Assembly: GCF_000755285.1 (NCBI RefSeq)
Contig: NZ_BBMK01000001.1
Location: 806,001-870,000, forward strand
DNA: 64,000 nucleotides
Direction: 5' to 3'
Origin: Nonlabens ulvanivorans
GTDB lineage: Bacteria > Bacteroidota > Bacteroidia > Flavobacteriales > Flavobacteriaceae
In this document: positions 28,370 through 39,804 of the stretch, in pieces
How positions within the stretch are numbered: position 1 is the first letter of the stretch
How the letters are laid out: every line of letters begins with the position of its first letter
Made by a program: the position numbers and the translations under genes
The notes under the pieces: model-generated
What the model saw: the letters and a program-made list of their open reading frames with translations, nothing else
The model's database searches: none
What the model was told of the DNA's origin: nothing

Positions 28370-28755
28370 TTAAGACTGCATGTTTTTTGCTTCAATACTC
28401 AATGTTGCGTGAGGTACTAATTCTAAGCGCGCTTTTTAATCTTCTTACCAGTTACACGACAGATTCCATATGTTTTATTCTCTATACGGATCATCGCATT
28501 CTTTAAGTCTCTGATGAATTTTTCTTGCCTAATGGCTAGTTGAGAACTAGTCTCTTTATTCATTACCTGACTACCTTCATCAAAGGCCTTAAATTGTGGT
28601 GCAGTGTCTTCAGTACCATTGCTGGCGTCATTCATATATGCACTTTTGATAAGCTCATGTTGTTTTATGGCTTCATCCATCTTTTCTTGCACTATGATTC
28701 TAAAGTAAGCTAGGTCTGCATCTCCATATCTTTCTTTTTCTGCTGTATTGCTCAT
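28370..28755 (-). CDS. DksA/TraR family zinc-finger protein (frame broken near the C-terminus)
   Basis: About 128 residues. The long helical hairpin (RQEKFIRDLKNAMIRIENKTYGICRVTGK) is typical of DksA-like proteins, which bind the RNA polymerase secondary channel. After KKIKK the frame ends early because one G is missing near 28432 (AAGCGC for AAGGCGC). Restored, it continues ARLELVPHATLSIEAKNMQS, the normal C-terminus. Only one Cys (GIC) of a classical four-Cys zinc site is visible, as in other Cys-poor DksA relatives. It lies three bases downstream of ileS, with lspA close by, a neighbourhood common in Bacteroidetes. Confidence 0.87.
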
Positions 28756-28758
28756 GTT

Positions 28759-31700
28759 CTATATTTTTTTAATCTGTATTGAGGTCACAATGTCGTCAAA
28801 TTCAACAATCGTACCATTATCTACAGTTTGTATTAGTGTTAAATTATCTGCTAGTGTTTCATCCATGATATATTGCTCATTAGACTTAACTGCATCATCA
28901 ATCTCACTTTGCGATTGTATCATAATATTGATACGATCAGTTACCTCGAGTCCTGAGTCTTTTCTTATGTTTTGAATACGATTCACAAGTTCTCGTGAGA
29001 TCCCTTCCTTCTTAAGCTCAGGCGATATCGTTACATCGAGCGCAACGGTTATTCCAGATTGATTTGCTACTAGCCATCCTTCTATGTCCGAAGATGTAAT
29101 CTCCACATCTTCAAGGGTCAAGATAATTGCATTTCCATTTACTTCAACCTCTTTTTGTCCAGTTTTTTCTAACAAAACGATGTCTTCCTGTTGAAAACTT
29201 TTAATTTTCCCGGCGATTTGTCCCATGGCTTTACCGAATCTAGGTCCCAGCGCTTTAAAATTAGGCTTGATTTCTTTTACTAGAATCCCACTGGCATCAT
29301 CTATTAATTCGATCTCTTTTACGTTTACTTCACTCTTTACAAGATCTGCAATTGCTTCTATTTGTGCCCTATCTTTTGCATCTAATACTGGTATCATGAT
29401 ACGTTGCAAAGGTTGACGTACTTTGATACTTTCCTTTTTACGTAACGATAAAGTAAGACTAGAAATTACTTGTGCTTTGTGCATTTTTTCTTCCAGCGCT
29501 GCGTCTATTAAAGACTCATCTGCTTTAGGGAATAATTCAAGATGTACACTTTCGCTAGCGTCACTTTCACAAACTCCAGTTAGGTCGCGATATAATTGAT
29601 CCATATAGAATGGAGCAATAGGCGCGCCTAATTGTGCTACTGTTTTAAGACATGTATATAATGTCTGGTATGCAGCAATTTTATCTTGCTCATAAGTTCC
29701 TTTCCAGAAACGTCTTCTACATAAACGCACGTACCAGTTACTCAAGTTCTCAGTTACAAAAGTCGTGATTGCTCTAGCAGCTTTAGTAGGTTCATAATCT
29801 TCATAGAAAGCCGTAGTGTCTTTTATCAAAGTATTTAACTCAGATAAGACCCAACGGTCTATTTCTGGACGTTCTTCTAATGGAATGTTAGCTTCACTAT
29901 AAGTAAACCCATCCACATTTGCATACAGACTGAAGAAAGAATACGTATTATAAAGTGTGCCGAAAAACTTACGTTGCACTTCTGTGATACCGTCTAAGTC
30001 AAATTTAAGGTTGTCCCATGGATTTGCGTTACTCACCATGTACCATCTAGTAGCATCTGCTCCATATTTACCTAAAGTTTCAAAAGGATCTGCTGCGTTA
30101 CCTAGACGTTTAGACATTTTCTGTCCATTTTTATCTAGTACGAGTCCGTTAGAAACTACATTTTTATAAGCCACGTCATCACTTATCATGGTAGCGATAG
30201 CGTGTAGTGTGTAGAACCATCCACGAGTTTGATCCACACCTTCGGCAATGAAGTCTGCTTTTCTCAGTTGATTTTCTACTTGTTCTTTATTTTCAAAAGG
30301 GTAATGCCATTGAGAATAAGGCATAGAACCAGAGTCGAACCAAACATCAATAAGGTCTGACTCACGCGTTAGTTTCTCTCCGTTTTTACCTACTAGATAA
30401 ATGTCGTCTACCACGTTTTTATGAAGATCTACAAGATTGTAATTCTCTTCACTCATATCGCCAGTTTTAAAACCGGCAAAAGGATTAGATGTCATGAATC
30501 CGGCTGCGATAGATTTCTCTATCTCTGCTGTAAGTTCTTCTATAGAACCTATGATCATTTCTTCAGTTCCAGTTTCATTTCTCCATATAGGTAATGGGAT
30601 TCCCCAGAAACGAGAACGAGATAAATTCCAGTCGTTTGCGTTTGCCAGCCAGTTACCAAATCTTCCTTCTCCGGTAGATTTAGGTTTCCAGTTGATAGAT
30701 TTATTCAATTCATGCATGCGGTCTTTAAATTCCGTCACTTTTATGAACCAACTGTCTAGTGGGTAATATAAAATAGGCTTATCAGTTCTCCAGCAGTGTG
30801 GGTAACTGTGCACATATTTCTCAACTTTAAAAGCACGGTTCTGTTCTTTTAAAGCAATTGCGATATCAACATCTACAGAGCGTTCTGGAGCTTCTCCTTC
30901 TGCAAAATATTCGTTCTTTACATACTTACCACCTACTTCAGGCAACTCATCTCTAAATTTTCCTTGAAGCGTTACAAGTGGTACTGGATTTTGATTTTCA
31001 TCTAGAACCAGCATCGGTGGTATAGGTGGATTTGCCTGTTTAGAAACCAGTGCATCGTCTGCACCAAATGTAGGTGCTGTGTGTACGATTCCTGTACCAT
31101 CCTCAGTAGTTACAAAGTCTCCTGCGATTACTCTGTAAGCATCTTGTGCGTTTTCATACGGTTGTGCATAAGGCAACAACTGCTCGTATCTTAAATTTAC
31201 CAGATCAGTTCCTTTACAAGAACCTAATAACTGATAAGGGATTTTTTTATCTCCTAATTTGTATTCTTGTTTCGCTTTCGCGAAAGCGTCACCTTCTAAA
31301 AGCTCATACTTCTTACCAAACTGGTAGCTCACTAATTTCTCAGCAAGAATCACCTGCATAGGCTCTCCAGTATATTGGTTAAAAGTCTCAGCTAGTACAT
31401 AATCGATTTTAGGACCAACGGTAAGCGCAGTGTTAGATGGCAGTGTCCATGGAGTAGTAGTCCAGGCTAGGAAAAATACATTTCCATTGTTTTCAAATGG
31501 TAATTTTGAGGGATCCTCAACTTTAAACTGTGCAGTAACTGTTGTGTCCGTAACATCTTGATAGGTTCCAGGCTGGTTCAACTCGTGCGAGCTCAATCCA
31601 GTTCCTGCAGCTGGAGAATAAGGCTGGATGGTGTAACCTTTATAAAGTAAATCTTTGGAATAGATTTCTTTTAATAGCCACCATACAGATTCCATATATT

Positions 31701-32166
31701 TAGATTTATAAGTAATATATGGATCTTCCATATCTACCCAATAACCCATGTCATCAGTAAGCTTGCTCCAGATGTCTGTGTATTTTAATACCGCATCTTT
31801 ACAGGCCTGATTATATTCTTCTACAGATATTTTTTTACCGATGTCCTCTTTAGTAATTCCTAGTGCTTTTTCAACACCTAGTTCTACAGGTAGACCATGC
31901 GTGTCCCAACCAGCTTTACGGTTCACTTGATAACCTTGTTGGGTTTTAAAACGACAGAATAAATCCTTAATCGTACGCCCCATAACGTGGTGAATACCAG
32001 GTAATCCGTTTGCAGATGGTGGTCCTTCAAAGAAAATAAAAGGTTCATTTCCTTCACGAGTCGTCATGGACTTGTTGAAAATGTCGTTTTCTTTCCAGAA
32101 GTTTTTGATGCGTTCATCTACTTCAGGAAGGTTCAATCCTTTGTATTCATTGAATTTTTTACTCAT
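28759..32166 (-). CDS. ileS: Isoleucyl-tRNA synthetase
   Basis: A class I aminoacyl-tRNA synthetase of 1,135 residues that charges tRNA-Ile. Signatures: the HIGH-like PPSANGLPGIHHVMGR motif near residue 50, the WDTHGLPVE block, the editing domain TTPWTLPSNTAL, and the KMSKR motif (QKMSKRLGNAADP). The DUF5915-like C-terminal region and total length fit the long eukaryote-like type (IleS2), which is often less sensitive to mupirocin. ATG at 32166 is chosen over a GTG one codon upstream. The iterated palindrome at 31273-31288 is read as AFAKA inside the editing domain region. The frame is intact. Confidence 0.96.
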   Translation of the reverse strand: MSKKFNEYKGLNLPEVDERIKNFWKENDIFNKSMTTREGNEPFIFFEGPPSANGLPGIHHVMGRTIKDLFCRFKTQQGYQVNRKAGWDTHGLPVELGVEKALGITKEDIGKKISVEEYNQACKDAVLKYTDIWSKLTDDMGYWVDMEDPYITYKSKYMESVWWLLKEIYSKDLLYKGYTIQPYSPAAGTGLSSHELNQPGTYQDVTDTTVTAQFKVEDPSKLPFENNGNVFFLAWTTTPWTLPSNTALTVGPKIDYVLAETFNQYTGEPMQVILAEKLVSYQFGKKYELLEGDAFAKAKQEYKLGDKKIPYQLLGSCKGTDLVNLRYEQLLPYAQPYENAQDAYRVIAGDFVTTEDGTGIVHTAPTFGADDALVSKQANPPIPPMLVLDENQNPVPLVTLQGKFRDELPEVGGKYVKNEYFAEGEAPERSVDVDIAIALKEQNRAFKVEKYVHSYPHCWRTDKPILYYPLDSWFIKVTEFKDRMHELNKSINWKPKSTGEGRFGNWLANANDWNLSRSRFWGIPLPIWRNETGTEEMIIGSIEELTAEIEKSIAAGFMTSNPFAGFKTGDMSEENYNLVDLHKNVVDDIYLVGKNGEKLTRESDLIDVWFDSGSMPYSQWHYPFENKEQVENQLRKADFIAEGVDQTRGWFYTLHAIATMISDDVAYKNVVSNGLVLDKNGQKMSKRLGNAADPFETLGKYGADATRWYMVSNANPWDNLKFDLDGITEVQRKFFGTLYNTYSFFSLYANVDGFTYSEANIPLEERPEIDRWVLSELNTLIKDTTAFYEDYEPTKAARAITTFVTENLSNWYVRLCRRRFWKGTYEQDKIAAYQTLYTCLKTVAQLGAPIAPFYMDQLYRDLTGVCESDASESVHLELFPKADESLIDAALEEKMHKAQVISSLTLSLRKKESIKVRQPLQRIMIPVLDAKDRAQIEAIADLVKSEVNVKEIELIDDASGILVKEIKPNFKALGPRFGKAMGQIAGKIKSFQQEDIVLLEKTGQKEVEVNGNAIILTLEDVEITSSDIEGWLVANQSGITVALDVTISPELKKEGISRELVNRIQNIRKDSGLEVTDRINIMIQSQSEIDDAVKSNEQYIMDETLADNLTLIQTVDNGTIVEFDDIVTSIQIKKI
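31273..31288. repeat. Iterated palindrome, perfect copy, inside ileS
   Basis: Exact CGCTTTCGCGAAAGCG, read as AFAKA (GDAFAKAKQEY). Confidence 0.95.
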
Positions 32167-32188
32167 CACACAGGTGTTTTAAGGCTGG

Positions 32189-32217
32189 CAAAAGTACGGA
32201 AATTTGGACACTTATAA
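32189..32217 (-). promoter_or_regulatory. Likely promoter of the ileS-dksA transcript
   Basis: Minus-strand TTA (32215-32217), 18 bases, then TACTTTTG (32189-32196), close to TTG-N17/23-TAnnTTTG; 22 bases upstream of the ileS ATG. Confidence 0.55.
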
Positions 32218-32350
32218 AGCGCTAAATATCTAACTTAAGTCTGCCACATGTAAAGCTTTTAATGTCATTTATTTTCCTAATAGAATCTTACATCAAGAAA
32301 AACTAAATCCTTAAATTTAAAACCTACAATTCACGCAGTAAAAGATATTC

Positions 32351-33589
32351 ATGTCACAAGACGTCATCGAACCCAAGGCAACGCTAGAGCCTTTTCCTTA
32401 TCATAAAATGTTGAGAGATCATTTAAAAAGTCGGAAGAAGACCTGGCAATGGTTTAAAGATGAAAAAATTAAAACGCAACAAATAGAATCTTTTAAAAAA
32501 GAGCTTCTTAAAAACACCTATAGACTCGATACAGACAGTCATCACAATCTCTACCAGATGGCGCAAGATATTTGTGTAGATTTAAATATAGATGCACAGG
32601 TTACTTTGTATCAAGAGAATAATAGCCTACAGTTAAACGCAAGTATATCTGTAATAGAACGAGAAGCGCACATTGTGCTGTCTGGAAATATATTACAATT
32701 GCTCGATGAGAAACAACTCAAAGCATTGCTTGCACACGAGCTATCGCATTACTTGTTTTATAAATTAGAAGGTGGAGAGTACGAGATTACACAGCGTATC
32801 ATTCTTGCCCTAGCAAACGATTCTCGTAGCGAAGATAGCATCGTAGAAACTGCACGTATCTTTCAATTATACCTAGAGCTTTTTTGTGATGCAGGCGCAT
32901 TTAAATCTTGCCGTGAGCACTATACCGTTATTCAGGCTTTAATCAAACTCAATACTGGACTTGCTGAAGTGAACGCACAAAGCTATCTCGATCAAGCAAA
33001 AGAAATCATTAGTCAAGATGATGAAGCCACAAATCAACCAACTCATCCAGAATCTTATATACGTAGTATCGCTCTAGATCTAAAAGCACGCGGCTCACAA
33101 GAATATCACGAGGAACTGCACAAACTCATAGAAGGAAAATGGGATATCAACAGTCTAGATATTTTTGAGCAAGAAAAAACACGAGCGCTTTCAAATGACT
33201 TTATACAGCTTGTCCTTAGACCACAATGGATGAATTCTAGTGCGGTACTCAATCTCGCTCAACAATTTTTTACAGATTTCACAAGAGAAAAAGAAGTGGA
33301 CACCACTAAACTGCTGGAACGTTTAAAACACACCACACCTAGTACAAAAAGCTATTTATCTTATGTCTTATTAGATTTTGCTAGAATAGACAGCACACTA
33401 GAAAAATTGCCTATTGCACACACCTTAGAAATAGCAGAATTGTTAGGTCTAGTAGAAGAATACGAACGAGTGCTGAGAAAAGAACTCAAACTTACCGTTC
33501 GCAGTTTTAAAGATTTAAAGCAAGAGGCGATGAAGGATTTGAGTAACGTTAATGAAAACCAAGATAACAGCATCTACGATAATGAGTGA
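32351..33589 (+). CDS. M48-like metalloprotease, partner of the large helicase
   Basis: 412 residues, no signal peptide or membrane helix, so cytoplasmic. The zinc-protease motif HELSH is at about residues 129-133 (LLAHELSHYLFYKLEG). A downstream ELFCDAGAF segment fits the third zinc ligand of M48 enzymes, and THPESYIRSIAL resembles their conserved His-Pro-x4-Arg element. The C-terminal 150 residues are helical and unassigned. Its stop overlaps the start of the helicase gene by 8 bases (ATGAGTGA), so the two are translationally coupled and likely work together. M48 enzymes are usually membrane-bound; a soluble one tied to a helicase-nuclease is unusual. Confidence 0.75.
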   Translation: MSQDVIEPKATLEPFPYHKMLRDHLKSRKKTWQWFKDEKIKTQQIESFKKELLKNTYRLDTDSHHNLYQMAQDICVDLNIDAQVTLYQENNSLQLNASISVIEREAHIVLSGNILQLLDEKQLKALLAHELSHYLFYKLEGGEYEITQRIILALANDSRSEDSIVETARIFQLYLELFCDAGAFKSCREHYTVIQALIKLNTGLAEVNAQSYLDQAKEIISQDDEATNQPTHPESYIRSIALDLKARGSQEYHEELHKLIEGKWDINSLDIFEQEKTRALSNDFIQLVLRPQWMNSSAVLNLAQQFFTDFTREKEVDTTKLLERLKHTTPSTKSYLSYVLLDFARIDSTLEKLPIAHTLEIAELLGLVEEYERVLRKELKLTVRSFKDLKQEAMKDLSNVNENQDNSIYDNE

Positions 33590-36500
33590 TTATAAAGCAA
33601 GTTTTTTCAGTCTGCTGGATGAGGTGAAAGATCACGGCGGTAGCACCACAGCAGATTTTATTGCACGTGTATTGCCACTTATAGAAAAGGCTCATTTTTT
33701 GAGATCTCGCAATCTGGTGCTTGGGATTTATTCTATTGAAGATATTTACTTTAATGGAAGAATCATCGCTATAGATTCTGAAGGTAAAGAGTTTAGAACA
33801 GGAAAAAATAGGATATTTAAAAAGCCTAAGCAGCGCTATGCCGTTGAGGTAAGTGGTAATTATAGTGAAATAAGTAAGATTGAAGGTGATGATTATGACC
33901 AGCACATCTATGATGATGAGGCGATTCAAGAAAATTTTGAAAAATCTATTACTAAGCCTGTTTACCTTGCACGATATAAAAGTTGGGATTTAGAAACAGG
34001 ACATTATGATCCTATTACTGAGATTTTTACACTGGGTTTTATACTGGCATCAGTTGCATATGGTATAGATTTTAGAGATACTGAAGAGCTCAAGCGTTTT
34101 GTAGAAAACCGCGAGCGATTGTACTTCTATAATAAAGATTTACATCCTACCGTACATCACGTGATTAGGGAAATGACACCTTTGTACAGAGAAGATCGTG
34201 CGCCTAGTCTCGAAGAAATTATTGCAAAACTCAAAAATTACCGCGATTTCAATCCAGAGAACTACGTTGACTTAACAGATACTGAAGGTTTCCGTAATTT
34301 GAATCTGTCTGATCGTGGTAGCTATATTCTAGATAAATTAAAACGCAGGCTTTTTGATATTTCGCGCAGGAATAAGTTGCTTTATTTTAATGATCGTGGT
34401 GGTTTCTTAAACTTGACAGAAGCCTCAGTGCCTATGTTGCTAGACTATAAGAACATCACTGAAAGGGATTTGATTTTTTGGAATGCACATATTCAATCAC
34501 AGTTTATTTCAAAGAAAACGGTCAATCTTAATAGATATCTAGAACTCGATAAAAACAGATTTTTAAGCCCAGCACTTAATAAAATAAGACTCGAGGCGCG
34601 CAAGAGTAAAAACGAATATGGTTTTGACCAGTTGCGTGTAGTTATCGCCTTTTTACACTGGTATAATTTTAAAGAAAGTGAAGACGAGCGCATCAGTTCA
34701 CCGTTATTGTTGTTACCAGTTTCTCTGGTAAAAAAGAAAGGTGTAAAAGATCGTTTTGAATTAAACGTAAATGATTCTGAGGCTGAGATCAATCCAGTAT
34801 TGAGTTATTATCTCAAAGATTTATACGGTATTGAATTACCAGATTTTATAGACTTAGAAGCCAGTTCTATTGAAGAACTCGTACAAAGTATTAAAAATCA
34901 AATATCACTAGGTGGCACAGGAATCGAATTAAAATGGAGAGATCAACCTAAAATCCAGTTGATTCACAAACTGGCAAAACGCAATTTCAAACTTAAAAAG
35001 CGCAAACTTTCTAATCGCAATTCTGGTTTAAGCACACGCAGTTATGACTATTCTTATGACGCTCAAAATGTAAAACCGCTAGGACTCGCCATTTTCAATA
35101 ATCTTATTGCCAAAAAACACAACGAGCTCGAGTACATCATTAATGAGGACATCAATCCGTACAGCGACCTTGCGGTTGCAGAGCGACGTCGCAGTTTTTA
35201 CCATACAGATAATGACGGAGACGTAAATCCGCTGGTGTGGGAAGTGGATACTTGTAATATGACCATAGGTAATTTTAAGTACCGTAAGATGAGTCTGGTA
35301 CGAGATTATTCTGAGATTTTAAAAGCCGATATTAAAGATGACGTCTTTGATGAACTCTTCAGTGAACAACCTAGAAAAATCAATCTCGAAGGCTATAAAA
35401 AAACCAGCCTAGCAGATCTGTATCCTATAATCCAGTCAGATCCTACACAATCTCAGGCTGTTTTAAAAGCACGATCTGGTGAGAATTATATCATTCAAGG
35501 ACCACCAGGAACAGGAAAATCACAAACTATAACTAACCTCATTGCAGACTATGTGGCGCGCGATAAAAAGGTGCTTTTTGTTTGTGAAAAACGTGCCGCT
35601 TTAGATGTTGTGTTTCATCGTTTGAAAAATAAAAAATTAGATGAGTTGTGTTGCTTGATTCACGATTCCCAAACCGATAAAAAAGCCTTTATAATGAACC
35701 TCAAGGATACCTATGAGGCCTTTATGAAGAAGGATATGAATACTTCTACGCTTTCGCGAAGCGTGAAAAAATCATCAATCAAATAGAAACACATTTAGGG
35801 AAGTTGGAGCATTTTCACGATACGATGCGTGATGGAATGCCACCACTTTATGAGCTGTTTCAAGAGTTGATTACCTATTATCAGACCAAAGAAAAGCTCA
35901 GTGATAACGAGCTGATTTATGTGCCGTTTTACAAAGAATGGCAAGAAAATGAGACCTGGATTACAGAAATGATTGCTCAAATAAAATTGAACGATCACGG
36001 AAAGAATATTGCAGATTATGCCTTTAATGGTCTTTCTCCTGTATTACTCGATGCGTCTAATTCTAAAGGAGTAGTTCTAGAAAAAATAGAAGAAACGCTA
36101 AGCCTACTTGACCGCTTGAATGAGCTGCTCGATGAGCAAGAAGTTCCTGTAAAAACACAATCTGTTGCCGCGTGGCGACTGGAATTTAACTTTGCGGCAA
36201 AGGTTTCAAAAATAGTGGCGCAAAATGCTTTAGGAATCTTTGACACCAGTACTATTGCGGCTTCTAACTTAGATAATCTTAATAGAAGAATTGAGAAACA
36301 ACGCAAGTTGCACTTAAGGCTTATAGAAGAAAATGAAAACTGGACCCAAAAATTAAATGCGACCGACGCTAAAATTGCTCAAGAACAATGGCAACGATTA
36401 GACGGTAGTTTCTTTAAGTTTTTGAATCCTAACTGGTATAAAATAAAAGGTCAACTTAAGACGGCTTATAATTTTAGGCTCATAATATTGCGCCTACTAT

Positions 36501-39047
36501 GGAGTCCGTTTTAAAGACCTTGAATGAGGAATATGAAGCGCTAGAATCTTTAAAAGAACAACGAGAAGAAGCGGCGAGCAAATTTGGTCTAGAAGATTTT
36601 GTGCGTGATTATGAATGGATCAAGCAACAACAGCACAATCCAGATGATATCATTAAGAGCTGGATGGAAACAGATCATACTGCTTATGTAAATAGCCTGT
36701 TGAGTTTCAAGACAAATTTTGATCACCTTGATGAGAATTTAAAGCAACTCTTTGCTTATTATGATAATGATTTACTACCTAAGGTAGAAGATAAATTACA
36801 ACGTGGTAGAGCTAGTATTCATACCATTGGGTTGTTTACACCTTATATAAAGCAACTTCATACTACGAGTAAAGAGATGCAAGATAACTTGCGTAGTAAG
36901 CCGTGGCAAACTGATGATATTGCTTTTCATACCGCTTATAAATCTGTAAAAGAGGTGTATGATAAAGAACCAGTATTCTCTCAAACTAGTGAAGATGTTC
37001 TCGCTGGTTCTGTGCGCAGGATAGATGCCTTACTGGATAGTTATTATGAATCTAATGTGGCTTTTATACGTTCTAAGATTAGAGATAAATTTTTGAATAA
37101 GGTGCGCATTACAGAATCTGTCGCAGCACAATTAACAGAAGAAGAGAAAGTCCTCAAAAAGGAATATAATGCTTCAAGAAGAATTCTAGAAAACGAATTT
37201 GGAAAAAGTATGCGTTATAAATCCATACGAGAGCTCGCTACTGGAGAAGCGCAAGAGGTAATGACTACTTTAAAACCCGTGTGGTTAATGAGTCCGCTTA
37301 GTGTAAGTGATTCTATGCCTATTGATACTTCGATTTTTGACGTGGTGATCTATGATGAGGCTTCTCAAATCACCGTAGAAGAAGGCGTTCCGTCATTATT
37401 TAGAACACATCAAACCATTATAGTAGGTGATGAAATGCAAATGCCGCCTACAAACTTCTTTAGTTCAAACACTACAGATCAAGAAGAAGACGAAGAAGAA
37501 ACCGAAGAGAAAACAGGCATTATGCTCGATGCAGATAGTTTGTTGAATCAAGGTGCTAGAAAACTGAGTTCCGTAATGTTAGGATGGCATTATCGCAGCC
37601 GTCGTGAGAGTTTGATCAGTTTTAGTAATGCTGCTTTTTATAAAAGAAATCTACTTACTATTCCAGACAGTCGTATTCCTAATGCTGGTATCGAGCCGCT
37701 GGAACCTATTATCACACCAGATCAGGAAATAGATGCGCAAGATGTGCTCAAGCGCAGCATCAGTTTTCATTATATGGAAAATGCGGTGTATCACAAAAGA
37801 CTCAATAAAGATGAGGCGAGTTACATCGCAAATATGGTGCGCACTTTCTTGATGGAAAACGTAAAGAAAAGTATAGGAATCGTTGCGTTTTCTATGGCAC
37901 AACAAAGCGAGATAGAAGAAGCGCTGGACAGACTAGCGTTGGAGGATTTACATTTTGGCAAGTTGTTAGAAGAAGAATATCAACGTACAGAAGAAGACCA
38001 GTTTGTAGGATTGTTTGTGAAGAATCTTGAGAACGTTCAAGGAGATGAACGTGATATTATCATAATGAGCATTTGCTATGGTTTTAATAATCAAGGCAAG
38101 ATGTTTATGAATTTTGGACCTATTAATAGGCGTGGCGGAGAGAAACGATTGAATGTTATTTTCTCTCGTGCTAAGCAAAATATGATAGTTGTTTCTTCTA
38201 TTCTAGCGGCAAATATTAAGAACGATTATAATGAAGGAGCAAACTACTTTAAACGTTTTCTCGCTTACGCAAAATTTATTAGCGACGGAGAATTAGAAGC
38301 AGCAAATGGTATTCTAGACAGCTTGCATCTCGATGATGACGAAGAAGAAAGAACCAAACGATTGCCAATTATCAACCAGCTTAAAGCAGTTCTTGAAAAA
38401 GATGGTTATATAGTAGATAACGCCATAGGCAATCCCATTTTAAATGTGATCTCGCCATACGTAAAGACGATAGTGAATCTTATGAACTTGCTATTTTAAT
38501 AGATCGTTCCACACATTATGCTACGGACGATATTCTAGAGCAATACAGCCAGAAACCATCAGTTTTGAGAGCTTTTGGGTGGAAACTACAACACGTTTAT
38601 AGTAAAGACTGGTTAGAACAACCAGAACGTGTGCTAGAAAAAATCAAGCAAAAACTAGAAGGAAAAGAAGAAGAACTAGAAGAACTAGGAGAACTTGAAT
38701 CTGAACTCGAACTTAAAGAAAATGAAGTGGATTCTGTAGAAGAAATAAAGCCTAATAATGAAAGCTTAAATACTTCAAAACCTACAGTACACGAAACGGA
38801 ACTTGAACCTGAAAAGGAACAAAAACCTCAAGGTAATCTTACTTTTAAGCGTTATGAATTTGTAGAAGGTTCTAGTAGTAAATACTGGGAAATAGCTATA
38901 GATGGATTTGATATCGTAACCCGATATGGCCGTATAGGAAATCAACCGCAAGAAAATAGAAAGAGTATGGATGATCGGGTGTCTGTTCTTAAAGAAGAAA
39001 TGCGATTGATAGGAGTGAAGACTAGGAAAGGTTATAGACCGGTTTAG
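33582..39047 (+). CDS. Giant DUF4011 SF1 helicase with nuclease and WGR domains (frame broken three times)
   Basis: Restored, about 1,820 residues. The first 230 contain a kinase C-lobe-like segment (DPITEIFTLGFILASVAYG). DUF4011 follows from about 250 (LKRRLFDISRRNKLLYF). The SF1 helicase has Walker A GPPGTGKSQT near 640, the DEASQ box near 1,257, GDEMQMPP and FSRAKQNMIVVSS. Next comes a Vsr/MTES_1575-like nuclease region (CDLAIRKDDSESYELAILIDRS, then SKDWL), and last a WGR domain (YWEIAIDGFDIVTRYGRIGN). Single bases are missing near 35760, 36477 and 38435; the first lies inside a copy of the iterated palindrome. DUF4011-helicase-Vsr proteins are reported as anti-phage systems (Hhe, from established work). 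The N- and C-terminal additions make this one different. Confidence 0.85.
35749..35763. repeat. Iterated palindrome, one base missing, inside the helicase gene
   Basis: CGCTTTCGCGAAGCG lacks one A of the 16-base consensus, and exactly this missing base breaks the helicase frame. With it the text reads TLSRKREKIINQ. Confidence 0.85.
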
Positions 39048-39173
39048 GAATTATTATGGGTAATTTGTAATAGCGGATTTAAGAGGATTCCACCGTTTCC
39101 TGGAAATAAATCTAATTATGTATTCTGTTAGTTTAATAATTAATTGAAGTAAATTCAAATTCTGTTAATAAAA

Positions 39174-39208
39174 ATAGGCTATCAAATATTTAAAGATTGA
39201 TAGCCTAT
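39174..39208 (+). terminator. Hairpin after the helicase gene
   Basis: Perfect 12-base arms (ATAGGCTATCAA and complement) with an 11-base loop, followed by a modest T run (CTGTTTT). It is probably the helicase terminator. Confidence 0.6.
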
Positions 39209-39423
39209 CTGTTTTCAAAGCTTTGAAGATTGTTCCTTTTAAGCTATAGTTGTTAATAATTGCTCTAGTTAATTCTGAATGATATAGAGCTTTTTGTGTT
39301 TTTAAATTATCTTTGTCGTGATGACATTGACAATTAGTTCTTTTTCATCTCTGTTATTATTAAAAGTAATAATAACATAAAGATATTTAGGTTCTCCATT
39401 TATTAATTTATTTGGATTATTAT

Positions 39424-39454
39424 AAAAAGTCAGAGTTCGAGCTCTGGCTTTTTT
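39424..39454. terminator. Second terminator-like hairpin
   Basis: AAAAAGTCAGAG and CTCTGGCTTTTT pair (one G-T) around a TTCGAG loop, with A and T runs on the two sides; it could work in both directions. Confidence 0.7.
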
Positions 39455-39743
39455 CGTTTGACCTTACGTCGTTGTAAATTTAAGCACTTACATTGTATGA
39501 GATTGGAGTTTAACAATTTGCTTTTAGACAAGTTTTCAACATGATTACTAGCGAATTAAACTGTTAAAAAAATAACAATATGCTAATATTAAGCATTGAT
39601 ATACAGAAGATTAGAATTTCGTCTAGCTTTCAACGCAGTTGTAGAAACAAGGTGTTGGGAGTCTTGGTTTTATAACTGACAAGCTACAATATTTAGTCTA
39701 ATTCCTACATAATTATCATATCCACATGAGAAGAAGTTATCCA

Positions 39744-39759
39744 CGCTTTCGCGAAAGCG
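39744..39759. repeat. Iterated palindrome, perfect copy, intergenic
   Basis: Exact CGCTTTCGCGAAAGCG near the end of the helicase-repair gap. Confidence 0.95.
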
Positions 39760-39804
39760 AATTGTTAAAAATCCTATTTTAAAAACGCAGATTGAATACC
39801 ACAA

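Larger units (their letters stand above)
39048..39804. other. 757-base non-coding gap with three hairpins and one palindrome
   Basis: No open frame longer than about 20 codons is seen on either strand. It holds two terminator-like hairpins (39174-39208 and 39424-39454), a perfect AT-rich hairpin with 10-base arms at 39352-39377 (TGTTATTATT, loop AAAAGT), and a copy of the iterated palindrome at 39744-39759. It separates the helicase gene from the convergent repair gene cluster. Two terminators 220 bases apart leave room for a small RNA between them, but there is no positive sign of one. Confidence 0.6.

Noticed and set aside
39048-39804. tRNA, CRISPR array or IS remnant in the long gap
   Set aside because: No cloverleaf, no repeated spacer-like units, and no terminal inverted repeats or transposase fragment were found.
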